A DNA stretch of 64,000 nt from Microbulbifer elongatus (GTDB lineage Bacteria; Pseudomonadota; Gammaproteobacteria; Pseudomonadales; Cellvibrionaceae), in NCBI RefSeq assembly GCF_020524885.1, contig NZ_JAIVKJ010000001.1:1426001-1490000 (forward strand), given 5' to 3'. The notes below the pieces were generated by a model that worked only from the letters and a program-made list of their open reading frames with translations, was not told the origin of the DNA and ran no database searches. Shown here piece by piece: positions 54,269 through 62,634 of this stretch (position 1 is its first letter; the number at the start of each line of letters is the position of its first letter). The position numbers and the translations under genes were made by a program.

Positions 54269-54739
54269 TCATTCTCCCGACGGTATGGGCAGCTGTGTGG
54301 TGCTTTTTATCTGCTCCATGGCGAAATTGGAGGCCACATCGGAAATCCCCGAGTGGGCAATCAGCTTCTTGTAGAAGCGATCGTATGAGGCCACATCGCT
54401 AACCACGATTCTGAGAATGTAGTCGTAGTCGCCGGCCATGCGGTAGCAGTCCACCACTTCCGGCAAGTCTGCCATGGCGTTAGAAAAGGACTCCGCCCAT
54501 TCCGCGCTGTGCTGGTTGGTTTTTACCTGGGCAAACACCGAAACCGGCAGGCCAAGGACTTCTGCATCCAGCAGTGCCACCTTGCGGCGAATGATGCCGC
54601 TTTTCTCCAATTTCTGAATCCGGCGCCAGCAGGGGGTCTTGGTAAGGCCCACACGCTCGGCCAGCTCTTCGATGGAGAGACTAACATCAGACTGCAGGAT
54701 GGCAAGAAGTTGTCTATCAATCGCGTCGAGTGAGGACAT
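54269..54739 (-). CDS. Lrp/AsnC family transcriptional regulator
   Basis: 156 residues. N-terminal winged helix (AIDRQLLAILQSDVSLSIEE, RVGLTKTPCWRRIQKLEKSG) and a C-terminal RAM ligand-binding domain (DCYRMAGDYDYILRIVV). Such regulators respond to amino acids. It is in line with the class V PLP enzyme gene, a likely target. Confidence 0.93.
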   Translation of the reverse strand: MSSLDAIDRQLLAILQSDVSLSIEELAERVGLTKTPCWRRIQKLEKSGIIRRKVALLDAEVLGLPVSVFAQVKTNQHSAEWAESFSNAMADLPEVVDCYRMAGDYDYILRIVVSDVASYDRFYKKLIAHSGISDVASNFAMEQIKSTTQLPIPSGE

Positions 54740-54973
54740 AGTGCTAAATATCTCCCTAAAACGCGGGGGTATGTTCCATGGTTAACGCTAAGTCAGCTAT
54801 CCATAGCAACAAAATACCCCAGTAATTTTGGCGGGCTCAGCGGGATCCGACTTCAGTTACCTGTAGAAGAACCCTTTACCGTGCCCCTTGTCTTGCCGAT
54901 AACGATAATCTCAGTTCCGGGGTGTCAGTAGTGGAATTTTTCTCAGGGGGTGAATCGGGAGGTGAGGCTAAAT

Positions 54974-54996
54974 AAAAAAGCCGGGCAATGCCCGGC
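54974..54996 (-). terminator. intrinsic terminator of phhA
   Basis: On the minus strand GCCGGGC-ATT-GCCCGGC (54996-54980) is followed by a run of six T (54979-54974). It lies 39 bases after the phhA stop. Confidence 0.88.
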
Positions 54997-55034
54997 CAAT
55001 CAACAGGGAGATGTTGGAAAATTGTGCTGAAGCC

Positions 55035-55835
55035 TTAAGCGGCCTCTTTCGGCGGGAACATGGGTTCATACAGGCCCGCCGCAATCGCTTCGCGCACCCG
55101 CGCCATCAGGTCGATCTCGGTGAGCTGCTGCAGGGTTTCCAGATCGTCGAGTACGTAGTAAATCGGCTGCACGATATCGATCCGGTAGGGAGTGCGCAGT
55201 GCATCCACTACCTCGAAGGGGGCGCGCACCGGGGCATCGCTGAGGGCGTACAGGGTTTCCTTGGGGGAAGACAGAATGCCCCCGCCGTAAATGCGCAGGC
55301 CATCACTGGTGTTCATCAGGCCAAACTCAACGGTAAACCAGTAGAGGCGGGCCAGGTAGGCGCGTTCCTTGGGGGACGCCTTGAGGCCGAGCTCACCGTA
55401 CTTCTGGGTGAAGTTCGCAAACGCCGGATTGGTGAGCATGGCGCAGTGGCCAAAGATCTCGTGGAAGATATCCGGCTCCTGCAGGTAGTCAAATTCTTCC
55501 GGGGTGCGGATGAAAGTGGCTACCGGGAATTTGCGCTCCGACAACAGGCGGAAGAAGGTTTCGAAGCCGATCAGCGCCGGCACGCGGGCACATTCCCACC
55601 CGGTCTCGCGGCGCAGCACGTCGCTGACCTCGGCAAGCTGGGGGATGCGGTCGCGGGGGAGGTCGAGCAGATCCAGACCGTGCAGGTATTCGTCGCAGGC
55701 GCGGCCGGGGACGACCTCAAGCTGGCGTTCGATCAGTCGGCGCCAGGTGTCGTGCTCCAGCTCTGTGTACTCGATGAAACCGTTGGCGTCAGGTTCCCGG
55801 GCAACATATTTGCTGGGCTTTTTACCACTGCTCAT
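55035..55835 (-). CDS. phhA: phenylalanine-4-hydroxylase
   Basis: 266 residues. The iron ligands His125 and His130 in HEIFGH and Glu170 in FTVEFGL are present. This is the pterin-dependent enzyme turning phenylalanine into tyrosine with tetrahydrobiopterin/pterin and oxygen. No pterin-4a-carbinolamine dehydratase (phhB) or aromatic aminotransferase (phhC) gene follows it, unlike in Pseudomonas. It is divergent from the TyrR-type regulator gene, with a TyrR box between them. Confidence 0.96.
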   Translation of the reverse strand: MSSGKKPSKYVAREPDANGFIEYTELEHDTWRRLIERQLEVVPGRACDEYLHGLDLLDLPRDRIPQLAEVSDVLRRETGWECARVPALIGFETFFRLLSERKFPVATFIRTPEEFDYLQEPDIFHEIFGHCAMLTNPAFANFTQKYGELGLKASPKERAYLARLYWFTVEFGLMNTSDGLRIYGGGILSSPKETLYALSDAPVRAPFEVVDALRTPYRIDIVQPIYYVLDDLETLQQLTEIDLMARVREAIAAGLYEPMFPPKEAA

Positions 55836-55975
55836 GGTGATCTCCTGATTGTGCGGGCGGTCGTTTGCCGCCTCGTCTGTTGTTATCTGCTCTCTATTCT
55901 TAGACAGCTGTGGCAGGGTTTGGCAGGGGGGAAGGCTTGAAAAATGGGTTGCAGCGGGCTGTTGACTACACTTTT

Positions 55976-55993
55976 TGTAAACTTAAGTTTACA
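55976..55993. promoter_or_regulatory. TyrR/PhhR binding box
   Basis: TGTAAA-CTTAAG-TTTACA, a perfect match to the TyrR consensus TGTAAAN6TTTACA. It lies 8 bases before the phhR start codon and 140 bases from the phhA start, fit for autoregulation and for control of phhA. Confidence 0.9.
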
Positions 55994-56001
55994 GTTGCTC
56001 C

Positions 56002-57438
56002 ATGAGAATCGAGATAACCTGTAGCGATCGGGTCGGAATATTGCAGGAAATAATGTCAATCTTCTCCGATTATCGCGTCAATGTGCGTTCCGGCGAGATT
56101 GGTGGTGACAGTGGGGACAAGGTCTACCTGCTGGCTCCGGAACTATTGCTGGCTCAGTACCAGTCCATCGAGAAGTCCCTGCACCGGGTACGCGGGGTGC
56201 GTCAGGTGCGCCGCATCCAGCTGATACCCTCTGAACGCCGCCACTTTGAGCTGGATACCTTGCTGCGCCACGTGGCGTACCCGGTGCTGTCTGTCGATCG
56301 CACAGGGCGTATCGTGGCGGCCAATCAGGCCGCAGCGAGGGCGTTCGGGGTGAGTCAGGGGCAGGTGGCGGGAATGGCGTTACAACGCTTCATTCCCCGT
56401 CTGCAGCTGGCGGAACTGCTGCGGGGCATCACTGCGCCGCGCTATGGTTTTCCTGTGACCGTGCGCGGCCAGGAATTCGCACTGGACTGGTCTCCGATTG
56501 CGCTGGCAGATTCCCCCGGCGCAGTGGCATCGCTCGCTGGCGCGGTGCTCACCCTGCAGCAGCGCCAGAGTGAAAAAGCGCAGGAATTTGAACCGCCACC
56601 GCCCCAGGTACTATGGGACCTGGATCGACGTCGGGATTGCTGTCTGCGGCTACAGCAGATGGCGCCGCTGGGCGAGCCGCTGCTGATCTGCGGCGAACGG
56701 GGTACCGGTAAAAGCACCTTTTTGCGGGCTGCTTACTACTTGAGTCCGCTGGCGGAGCATGGGGAATTTCGCGAGTATCGCGGTGGGGAGTTCGGCAATG
56801 AAGACCTGCGGGCGCTATCGCGGCTCAACTGCGACGCCGTCGCGCTGCTGGACGATATTCACCTCGTGGCTGAGCCTGTGCAGCAATCACTGGCGGAGCT
56901 TCTGCTGAAAGGCAAATTGCAGGCGCGCCTTATTCTCACGTCCACTTCGTATTCCTCGTTGATTCCGCCCCTGCGCCAATTATTGGAAGCGCAAATCATA
57001 GAGCTGCCGACGCTTCGCGCCATGCGACCGGCGCTGGCAGGTTTTGCCGAGTTGATTCTCGATGATGCCGCCATTGGATTTCATTCGGATGCTTTACATG
57101 CATTGGCAATGCGCGATTGGCCCACCAACCTGGAGGGGCTGGGAAACGCTTTGCAGGCGGCGGCTGGCCATGCGCGAGGCCGCAACAGTCAGGTAGTAGA
57201 GTTGATTGATTTACCGGCGGCGATGGCGGATGACACCTTGCCCTGGCTGGAGTGGGGGCGGGGGCTTACGCTTAAGGAGCAGATGGAAAAGGTCGAGCGG
57301 GCGATTCTCGCAGAGCTCGTTGAGGCGCAGGGCGCGGGTGGAAATTCGACACGGGAGCTGGCGCGGCGGCTGGGAATCTCCCACACCGCCGTTGCCAACA
57401 AGCTGCGTAAATACGGCCTGACAGAGAAGGACGTTTAG
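56002..57438 (+). CDS. phhR: TyrR/PhhR-type transcriptional regulator
   Basis: 478 residues. N-terminal ACT domain (MRIEITCSDRVGILQEIMSI), then a PAS domain (~80-190), an AAA+ domain with Walker A CGERGTGKSTFL, and a C-terminal helix-turn-helix (ARRLGISHTAVANKLRKYGL). The sigma54-contacting GAFTGA loop is not seen, as in TyrR, so it should act with sigma70 rather than sigma54. It binds aromatic amino acids. The stop overlaps the end of the convergent DUF962 gene by four bases. Confidence 0.93.
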   Translation: MRIEITCSDRVGILQEIMSIFSDYRVNVRSGEIGGDSGDKVYLLAPELLLAQYQSIEKSLHRVRGVRQVRRIQLIPSERRHFELDTLLRHVAYPVLSVDRTGRIVAANQAAARAFGVSQGQVAGMALQRFIPRLQLAELLRGITAPRYGFPVTVRGQEFALDWSPIALADSPGAVASLAGAVLTLQQRQSEKAQEFEPPPPQVLWDLDRRRDCCLRLQQMAPLGEPLLICGERGTGKSTFLRAAYYLSPLAEHGEFREYRGGEFGNEDLRALSRLNCDAVALLDDIHLVAEPVQQSLAELLLKGKLQARLILTSTSYSSLIPPLRQLLEAQIIELPTLRAMRPALAGFAELILDDAAIGFHSDALHALAMRDWPTNLEGLGNALQAAAGHARGRNSQVVELIDLPAAMADDTLPWLEWGRGLTLKEQMEKVERAILAELVEAQGAGGNSTRELARRLGISHTAVANKLRKYGLTEKDV

Positions 57439-57791
57439 CGCTCGATTTTGCCCAGTAGCATATCCTTGAACATGACGAAGTCGCCCCACAGGGAATAGAA
57501 GGGGTTTTTGAAGGTAGCGGGGCGATTGTGCTCGAAAAAGAAGTGCCCAGCCCAGGCAAACCCATAGCCGGCGATCGGCAGCACCGCGAGAAGAATCCAC
57601 TTCTGGGTGACGAGCGCCGCAGCGAGCAGACCGATAACCAGCGCGGTACCAATGAAATGCAGCCGGCGGCAGGTCAGGTTGCTGTGCTCATTGAGATAGA
57701 ACGGGTAAAACTCCCTGAACGATGTAAACCGTGGGGTGGCTTCCGCTTCTGAGGGCTGGTCGTCCTGTTTGTTTGCGCTTGTCTCTGTCAT
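57435..57791 (-). CDS. DUF962/Mpo1-like membrane protein
   Basis: 118 residues from the ATG at 57791, AGAGG upstream on the minus strand. Four membrane segments with FYLNEHSNLTCRRLHFIGTA, GYGFAWAGHFFFEHNRPATF and PFYSLWGDFVMFKD, which carry the conserved histidines of the Mpo1 family. Yeast Mpo1 oxidises 2-hydroxy fatty acids using iron; the bacterial function is unknown. Confidence 0.9.
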   Translation of the reverse strand: MTETSANKQDDQPSEAEATPRFTSFREFYPFYLNEHSNLTCRRLHFIGTALVIGLLAAALVTQKWILLAVLPIAGYGFAWAGHFFFEHNRPATFKNPFYSLWGDFVMFKDMLLGKIER

Positions 57792-57992
57792 TTCGCGGAC
57801 CTCTATTGTTGGTTTTGTCATTGGTCTTTTCATCGGTATGCCTGTCGATGGCATGGGTGTCGCTGTTAACCCATTGTATGCGGTGCCCGGCGCCTAAACT
57901 GGTTCACCGAGGACACGGGCAGTCCCCACAGGCTAATACGGCTCAGGGTTTAGACCAACCAGTTCCATATCTGTTAATGTTCGCACCTCGCA

Positions 57993-58007
57993 ATTTGTGA
58001 TCACGTT
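57993..58007. promoter_or_regulatory. palindrome ATTTGTGATCACGTT upstream of CoA-transferase
   Basis: Same 15-mer as upstream of gcdH apart from one base; perfect GTGATCAC core. It ends 54 bases before the CoA-transferase start codon. Confidence 0.5.
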
Positions 58008-58061
58008 TTAAGATCTGCCATCCGGGCACGCGCTGGATGAAGTCTGTACAGGGTAAAAACT

Positions 58062-59285
58062 ATGGCCGGCCCGCTCTCGCATCTCAAAGTTCTCGATCTC
58101 AGCCGTATTCTTGCGGGCCCCTGGGCCAGCCAGGTGCTGGCAGACTTTGGCGCCGAGGTCATTAAGGTGGAACGTCCGGGAAAGGGGGACGACACACGGC
58201 ATTGGGGCCCTCCCTACCTGAAAGATGCCGAGGGCAATGACACCGCAGATGCGGCCTATTACCTCAGTGCAAACCGCGGCAAGAAATCCATCACCGTGGA
58301 CATTACCCAGCCGCGGGGGCAGGCGCTGATCAAGCAGCTGGCCCAGCAGTGCGACATTCTTCTGGAAAACTACAAGGTAGGCGGTCTGGAAAAGTACGGG
58401 CTGGATTACGCATCGATCAAATCCATCAACCCGAAAATCATCTACTGTTCCATCACTGGTTTTGGCCAGACCGGCCCCTACGCAAAACGCGCCGGGTACG
58501 ATGCGATGATCCAGGGCATGGGTGGGCTGATGAGCCTTACCGGTGTACCCGAGGGGCAACCCGGCGCAGGACCACAGAAAGTGGGTGTGGCCGTTGCCGA
58601 CTTGATGACGGGAATGTATGCGGTATCCGGGGTGCTGGCGGCAGTGATTCACCGGGACAGGACCGGGGAAGGGCAGCAGATTGACCTGGCGCTGCTGGAT
58701 ACCCAGGTAGCCTGGCTGGCCAATCAGGCACAGAACTTCCTGACGTCTGGCAAGAGCCCGGAAAGGCAGGGAACTGCCCACCCGAATATCGTGCCTTACC
58801 AGGCGGTGCCTGCGAGCGATGGCTATTTTATGTTGGCGGTGGGTAACGACGGGCAATTCAGGAAATTCTGCGAAATCGCGGGTCTTCCCGAGCTTGCGGA
58901 TGACCCGGCATATGCAACCAACAGTGCACGGGTGCACGCAAGAGAAAAGCTGGTGCCGGTTGTCGAGCGGGCTACCCGCACGCAGACCGCGGCCTGGTGG
59001 CTGGAAAGGTTGAGTGATGCTCAGGTGCCCTGTGGCCCGATCAATAATCTTGAGCAGGTTTTTGCCGACCCCCAGGTGCAGGCGCGGGGCATGGTTCTGG
59101 AGCAGAGTCATCCCGCAGCGGGCAAGGTAAAAACCGTGCGCAACCCACTCGGTTTTTCTGCCTCGGCACTGGACTATACGCAAGCGCCGCCCACGCTGGG
59201 AGAGCATACGGAGGAGGTGCTGACCAGCCTGTTATCCATGAAAGCGGATGAGATTGAAGCTCTGAAGCGGGATGGGGTGGTCTGA
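58062..59285 (+). CDS. CaiB/BaiF-type CoA-transferase
   Basis: 407 residues. GPLSHLKVLDLSRILAGPWA at the start; the catalytic aspartate is Asp180 in VGVAVADLMTGMY. These family III transferases move CoA between carboxylic acids. The paired palindrome upstream of this gene and gcdH suggests it makes glutaryl-CoA from glutarate (succinyl-CoA:glutarate CoA-transferase), but that is inference; formyl-CoA, carnitine or other acids remain possible. It is followed by a 106-base gap and a small gene. Confidence 0.88.
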   Translation: MAGPLSHLKVLDLSRILAGPWASQVLADFGAEVIKVERPGKGDDTRHWGPPYLKDAEGNDTADAAYYLSANRGKKSITVDITQPRGQALIKQLAQQCDILLENYKVGGLEKYGLDYASIKSINPKIIYCSITGFGQTGPYAKRAGYDAMIQGMGGLMSLTGVPEGQPGAGPQKVGVAVADLMTGMYAVSGVLAAVIHRDRTGEGQQIDLALLDTQVAWLANQAQNFLTSGKSPERQGTAHPNIVPYQAVPASDGYFMLAVGNDGQFRKFCEIAGLPELADDPAYATNSARVHAREKLVPVVERATRTQTAAWWLERLSDAQVPCGPINNLEQVFADPQVQARGMVLEQSHPAAGKVKTVRNPLGFSASALDYTQAPPTLGEHTEEVLTSLLSMKADEIEALKRDGVV

Positions 59286-59391
59286 ACGCAGCACATTTTC
59301 GGCAAAAAGCGGCGCAATCTATGAGGATCTAATAGAATTACCAAGCGATTTACGGAAAGAGTTGCCAAAAGAGTACTAGGAAGGTGCGAAG

Positions 59392-59607
59392 ATGGAACCA
59401 ACTCAAAAGGCGGGATTGCCTAAAAACCTGAAACTGGTTTTTCGCCGTATTGGTAAACAGCTCGACGCTTTCTGCAAGCGCCGCCTACTGACGATCGGTA
59501 GTAATGGCGGCGCTGCAGAAAAGGGGCATGCCGGTGACCCGGCAGCAGATGTGAATTCGGACGGCCCTCAGGCGAGGGCGCGGCGGCGGAAAATCGGCCG
59601 TGGTTGA
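59392..59607 (+). CDS. small basic hypothetical protein
   Basis: 71 residues, with a good ribosome site (AGGAAGG, 7 bases spacing). Basic, with no membrane segment; overlaps the convergent DUF934 gene by 40 bases. No family recognised; could be a chance frame. Confidence 0.4.
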   Translation: MEPTQKAGLPKNLKLVFRRIGKQLDAFCKRRLLTIGSNGGAAEKGHAGDPAADVNSDGPQARARRRKIGRG

Positions 59608-60152
59608 TCTGCCGCGGCCTGATAGCTGTCGCTAAAGTCCGCCATGGATTCCAGCAGGCCTTCCAGAGGCTGATCGCCCTGGTAAGCAAAAGCGTTAAAA
59701 CCACAGCGCTTCAGGTAGGTCAGCTGGTCGCGAATAAAGCTGCCCACCGCGCGTACTTCGCCGGTGTAACCGTAACGCTCACGCAGCAGGCGGCCGACCG
59801 TGAAGGCTCTGCCATCGGTAAACAGCGGGAAGTGGGCCGCGATCAATGGCAGCTCTGCCGCGTGTTCGCCGACCAGGTCTGCGGTTTCATCGCTGTCCAG
59901 CCAGACCCCAATCTCTTCCTTACGATCCTGCAGTTGCTCGCGCAGCTCAAGCCACAGGCTGAGCGGCAGAATCAGTTTTCCCGAAGCCAGATTGTCCGCG
60001 GTAATTTCTTCTTCGCCGCCGAGTGGCAACAGGTTCCACTGGTTATCGACAATTGCGCCGTCCAGAATCAGTTTCGCCGGGTTCTCCGGCTGCTCGCCGA
60101 TCGGTTGTTTGACTGCGGGTTTTTTCACTGAGGGCTTAGCTGGCTTTTGCAT
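59568..60152 (-). CDS. DUF934 family protein, sulfite reductase partner
   Basis: 194 residues from the ATG at 60152, AGGAG 7 bases upstream. Begins with a Lys/Pro-rich segment, then LPLSLWLELREQL, the pattern LPLIAAHFPLFTDGRAFTVG and LRERYGYTGEVRAVGSFIRD typical of DUF934. These are found next to nitrite/sulfite reductase genes in gammaproteobacteria and probably help the reaction. Its start overlaps the reductase stop by 17 bases. Confidence 0.88.
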   Translation of the reverse strand: MQKPAKPSVKKPAVKQPIGEQPENPAKLILDGAIVDNQWNLLPLGGEEEITADNLASGKLILPLSLWLELREQLQDRKEEIGVWLDSDETADLVGEHAAELPLIAAHFPLFTDGRAFTVGRLLRERYGYTGEVRAVGSFIRDQLTYLKRCGFNAFAYQGDQPLEGLLESMADFSDSYQAAADQPRPIFRRRALA

Positions 60153-61800
60153 ATACGCGCTCCTTGAATGGCTGCAGCCCGATACGGTTGTAGGTGTCGA
60201 TAAAGAATTCTTCCGGCTGGCGGTTCTCGACAAAAACGTCGAGGATCTTGCCGATGGTCTCCGGCATTTCATCGCGGGAGAAGCTGGGGCCGAGCACTTT
60301 GCCCAGGCTGGCTTTCTCGTTGGAACTGCCGCCCAGCTGCACCTGATAGAATTCCTCGCCTTTCTTGTCCACGCCGAGAATACCGATATGGCCGATGTGG
60401 TGATGGCCACAGGCATTCATACAACCGGAAATGTTCAGGTCCAGGTCGCCCAGGTCATAGAGATAATCGAGGTCGTCGAACTTGCGCTGGATCGCTTCCG
60501 CCACGGGAATGGACTTGGCGTTGGCCAGTGAGCAGTAATCGCCGCCGGGGCAGCAGATCATGTCGGTCAGGGTACCGATGTTCGGGGTGGCGAAGCCGTG
60601 CTTGCGCGCTTCCTGCCACAGGTCGAACAGCTTTTCTTGTTCCACGTCGGCCAGCACCACGTTCTGCTCGTGAGTAACGCGCACTTCGCCGAAGCTGTAC
60701 TTGTCAGCCAGGTCGGCTATCGCTTCCAGCTGGCGGTCGGTCACGTCACCCGGTGGAATACCGGTGGGCTTGGTGCTGAGGGTGACGGACTGATAGCCAT
60801 TGACGCGATGCGGGAAGGTGTTGCGTTCCAGCCAGCGGGAAAAAGCCTTGTCTTCACCGGCCTGGTCGCGCAGTACTGCTTCGCCATGACCATTGGAGAA
60901 GGCCTTGTAGGTGGGTTCCGGGAAGAAGCGCTTGGACCACTCGATGGCTTCCGGCGTAAGTTGATCGGCGCCGTCCTTGATCTGCTCCCATTCCGCTTCG
61001 ACGCGGCGAGCAAATTCCTCTGCGCCCATGGCTTTTACCAGAATCTTGATGCGCGCCTTGAACTTGTTGTCGCGACGGCCCAGCTGGTTGTAAACGCGGA
61101 CGATGGCTTCCAGGTAGGAGAGCAGGTGGGCCTCCGGAAGGAATTCGCGGATAGTCACGCCGAGGATCGGTGTACGGCCAAGGCCGCCGCCAACCAAAAC
61201 CTCAAAGCCGGTTTCACCCTGGTCGTTCTTGACGATCTGTATACCGATATCGTGAGCGCGTATGGCCGCGCGGTCTTCCTTGGCTCCGCAAACAGCGATC
61301 TTGAACTTGCGCGGTAGGAAGGCGAACTCCGGGTGGAAAGTAGACCACTGGCGAATGAGTTCACAATAAGGACGCGGGTCAATCAGCTCGTCCTGTGCAA
61401 CACCCGCGAACTGGTCGGTGGTGGTGTTGCGGATACAGTTGCCGCTGGTCTGGACCGCGTGCATCTCCACTTCGGCCAGTTCGGCCAGAATATCGGGTAC
61501 GTCTTCCAGGTTCGGCCAGTTCAGCTGCACGTTCTGACGTGTGGTGAAATGGGCGTAGCCCTTGTCGTACTTGCGGGTGATATGGGCCAGGCGGCGCACT
61601 TGCGTGCTGTTCATCAGGCCGTAGGGCACAGCGATGCGCAGCATCGGTGCCAACCGCTGCACATACAGGCCGTTCTGCAGGCGCAGGGGCAAAAATTCTT
61701 CTTCTTTCAGCTCACCGGCGAGATAACGCTCGGTCTGGCCGCGAAACTGGGCCACCCGTTCCCGGACCAGTTTGTGGTCCTGTTCGTCGTATCGATACAT
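60136..61800 (-). CDS. cysI: sirohaem-dependent sulfite (nitrite) reductase
   Basis: 554 residues. The [4Fe-4S]-sirohaem cysteines are Cys417, Cys423 (CPGGDYC) and Cys460, Cys464 (GCMNACG). The protein has both ferredoxin-like halves of the family (MLRIAVPYGLMNSTQVRRLA, TTRQNVQLNW). Assimilatory sulfite reductase or ferredoxin-nitrite-reductase-like enzyme; with the DUF934 partner and no nitrate genes nearby, sulfite is the more likely substrate. Upstream is a 292-base gap with no CysB box that I can prove. Confidence 0.93.
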   Translation of the reverse strand: MYRYDEQDHKLVRERVAQFRGQTERYLAGELKEEEFLPLRLQNGLYVQRLAPMLRIAVPYGLMNSTQVRRLAHITRKYDKGYAHFTTRQNVQLNWPNLEDVPDILAELAEVEMHAVQTSGNCIRNTTTDQFAGVAQDELIDPRPYCELIRQWSTFHPEFAFLPRKFKIAVCGAKEDRAAIRAHDIGIQIVKNDQGETGFEVLVGGGLGRTPILGVTIREFLPEAHLLSYLEAIVRVYNQLGRRDNKFKARIKILVKAMGAEEFARRVEAEWEQIKDGADQLTPEAIEWSKRFFPEPTYKAFSNGHGEAVLRDQAGEDKAFSRWLERNTFPHRVNGYQSVTLSTKPTGIPPGDVTDRQLEAIADLADKYSFGEVRVTHEQNVVLADVEQEKLFDLWQEARKHGFATPNIGTLTDMICCPGGDYCSLANAKSIPVAEAIQRKFDDLDYLYDLGDLDLNISGCMNACGHHHIGHIGILGVDKKGEEFYQVQLGGSSNEKASLGKVLGPSFSRDEMPETIGKILDVFVENRQPEEFFIDTYNRIGLQPFKERVYAKAS

Positions 61801-62027
61801 AAGAGCTTGATTCCATTACTTTTTTACGCCTTTACCCGGCGTCCGGAGGGTATTCTGGACCCTACCTATGACCCTGAGTGGCGCCTAACATACCAGCCGG
61901 CTTATACAAAAAATAACAATATTTTTCGCTACCTTAGTAACCGGAAGTTATAAGAAAGGCACTTGGTGGAAAATGGCTGGTCACGGCACGGTTGCACGCC
62001 CTGCAGGGATTTGATCTACTTGAAAAA

Positions 62028-62042
62028 CCGCGTTTTACGCGG
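62028..62042. other. small hairpin before the 44-residue protein gene
   Basis: CCGCG-TTTTA-CGCGG, 51 bases upstream of the small gene's start codon. It could be part of a leader structure or a weak terminator. Confidence 0.3.
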
Positions 62043-62092
62043 TGCTGCTACCTTTAAAACAATAATGATTTCTTGAGTGACGGAGTATTCCG

Positions 62093-62227
62093 ATGAACGA
62101 TCAAGTAGCGCGAGAAGTAGTAGTTGTATCAAACGAAAGCGATGATGTAGTGGACGCCATTGCGGCGATTGCGCTGGTGGCCATATTCTGTGCCACTTGT
62201 GTATTCTGGGTCGCCTCTCAAGGTTAG
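62093..62227 (+). CDS. 44-residue single-span membrane protein
   Basis: An ATG with GGAG 7 bases upstream opens a 44-codon frame that ends in TAG. It has an acidic N-terminal half (NDQVAREVVVVSNESDD) and one membrane span (AIAALVAIFCATCV-like, exact: AIALVAIFCATCVFWV). No family recognised. Clear ribosome site and spacing, and the convergent DUF2970 gene leaves room for it. Confidence 0.5.
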   Translation: MNDQVAREVVVVSNESDDVVDAIAAIALVAIFCATCVFWVASQG

Positions 62228-62304
62228 AACCCCGAAGAGGACCTTCTGGGGTAGATGTGCCCGGTTTCCGCAGATGTATCGGGGGATCCCGGGTGCTAGC
62301 CCAT

Positions 62305-62520
62305 TTAACCCATATTGGTTAAGACGGTCTTCACCACCAACACCAGCGTGAGAACAAACAGGGCGGTGAAAATTAGCCCGGCGGCGACGTACGCCTTGAT
62401 GCTTCCGCCTTTGAAATCCCTTTCCCGGTTTTTATTCGACTGAACGCCGATTGCGGCTGCAAGTGTGCTGAGCACTACCTGGCCGAAAGATGGTTTCTGA
62501 TCCGGGTTATCTTCACTCAT
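62305..62520 (-). CDS. DUF2970 family small membrane protein
   Basis: 71 residues from the ATG at 62520, which has AGGAG 5 bases upstream. KPSFGQVVLSTLAAAIGVQS, NRERDFKGGS and one C-terminal membrane helix (LIFTALFVLTLVLVV) match DUF2970, a small proteobacterial family of unknown function. Confidence 0.85.
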   Translation of the reverse strand: MSEDNPDQKPSFGQVVLSTLAAAIGVQSNKNRERDFKGGSIKAYVAAGLIFTALFVLTLVLVVKTVLTNMG

Positions 62521-62538
62521 CACATCTCCTTCCTCTCT

Positions 62539-62612
62539 GTAGGAGCCTGCTTGCAGGCGAACATTTTGTCTAGTGAACCGAATTCCCGATTCGCCTGCAA
62601 GCAGGCTCCTAC
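62539..62612. repeat. inverted pair of 22-base REP-type elements (REPIN-like)
   Basis: 62539-62560 begins GTAGGAGCCTGC and ends TTGCAGGCGA; 62591-62612 is its exact reverse complement. Each arm itself holds the palindrome GCCTGC-TT-GCAGGC. The arms are 30 bases apart. The GTAGGAGC start is that of dispersed REP elements common in Pseudomonas and relatives. It lies between the convergently read-out DUF2970 promoter and the end of metH. Confidence 0.85.
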
Positions 62613-62634
62613 AACTCTGGATGTATTTCCGCGA

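Noticed and set aside
56002..57438. PhhR as a sigma54 activator
   Set aside because: The AAA+ domain has a Walker A but no GAFTGA loop, as in TyrR, and the binding box sits over the start of the gene in a repressor-like position.
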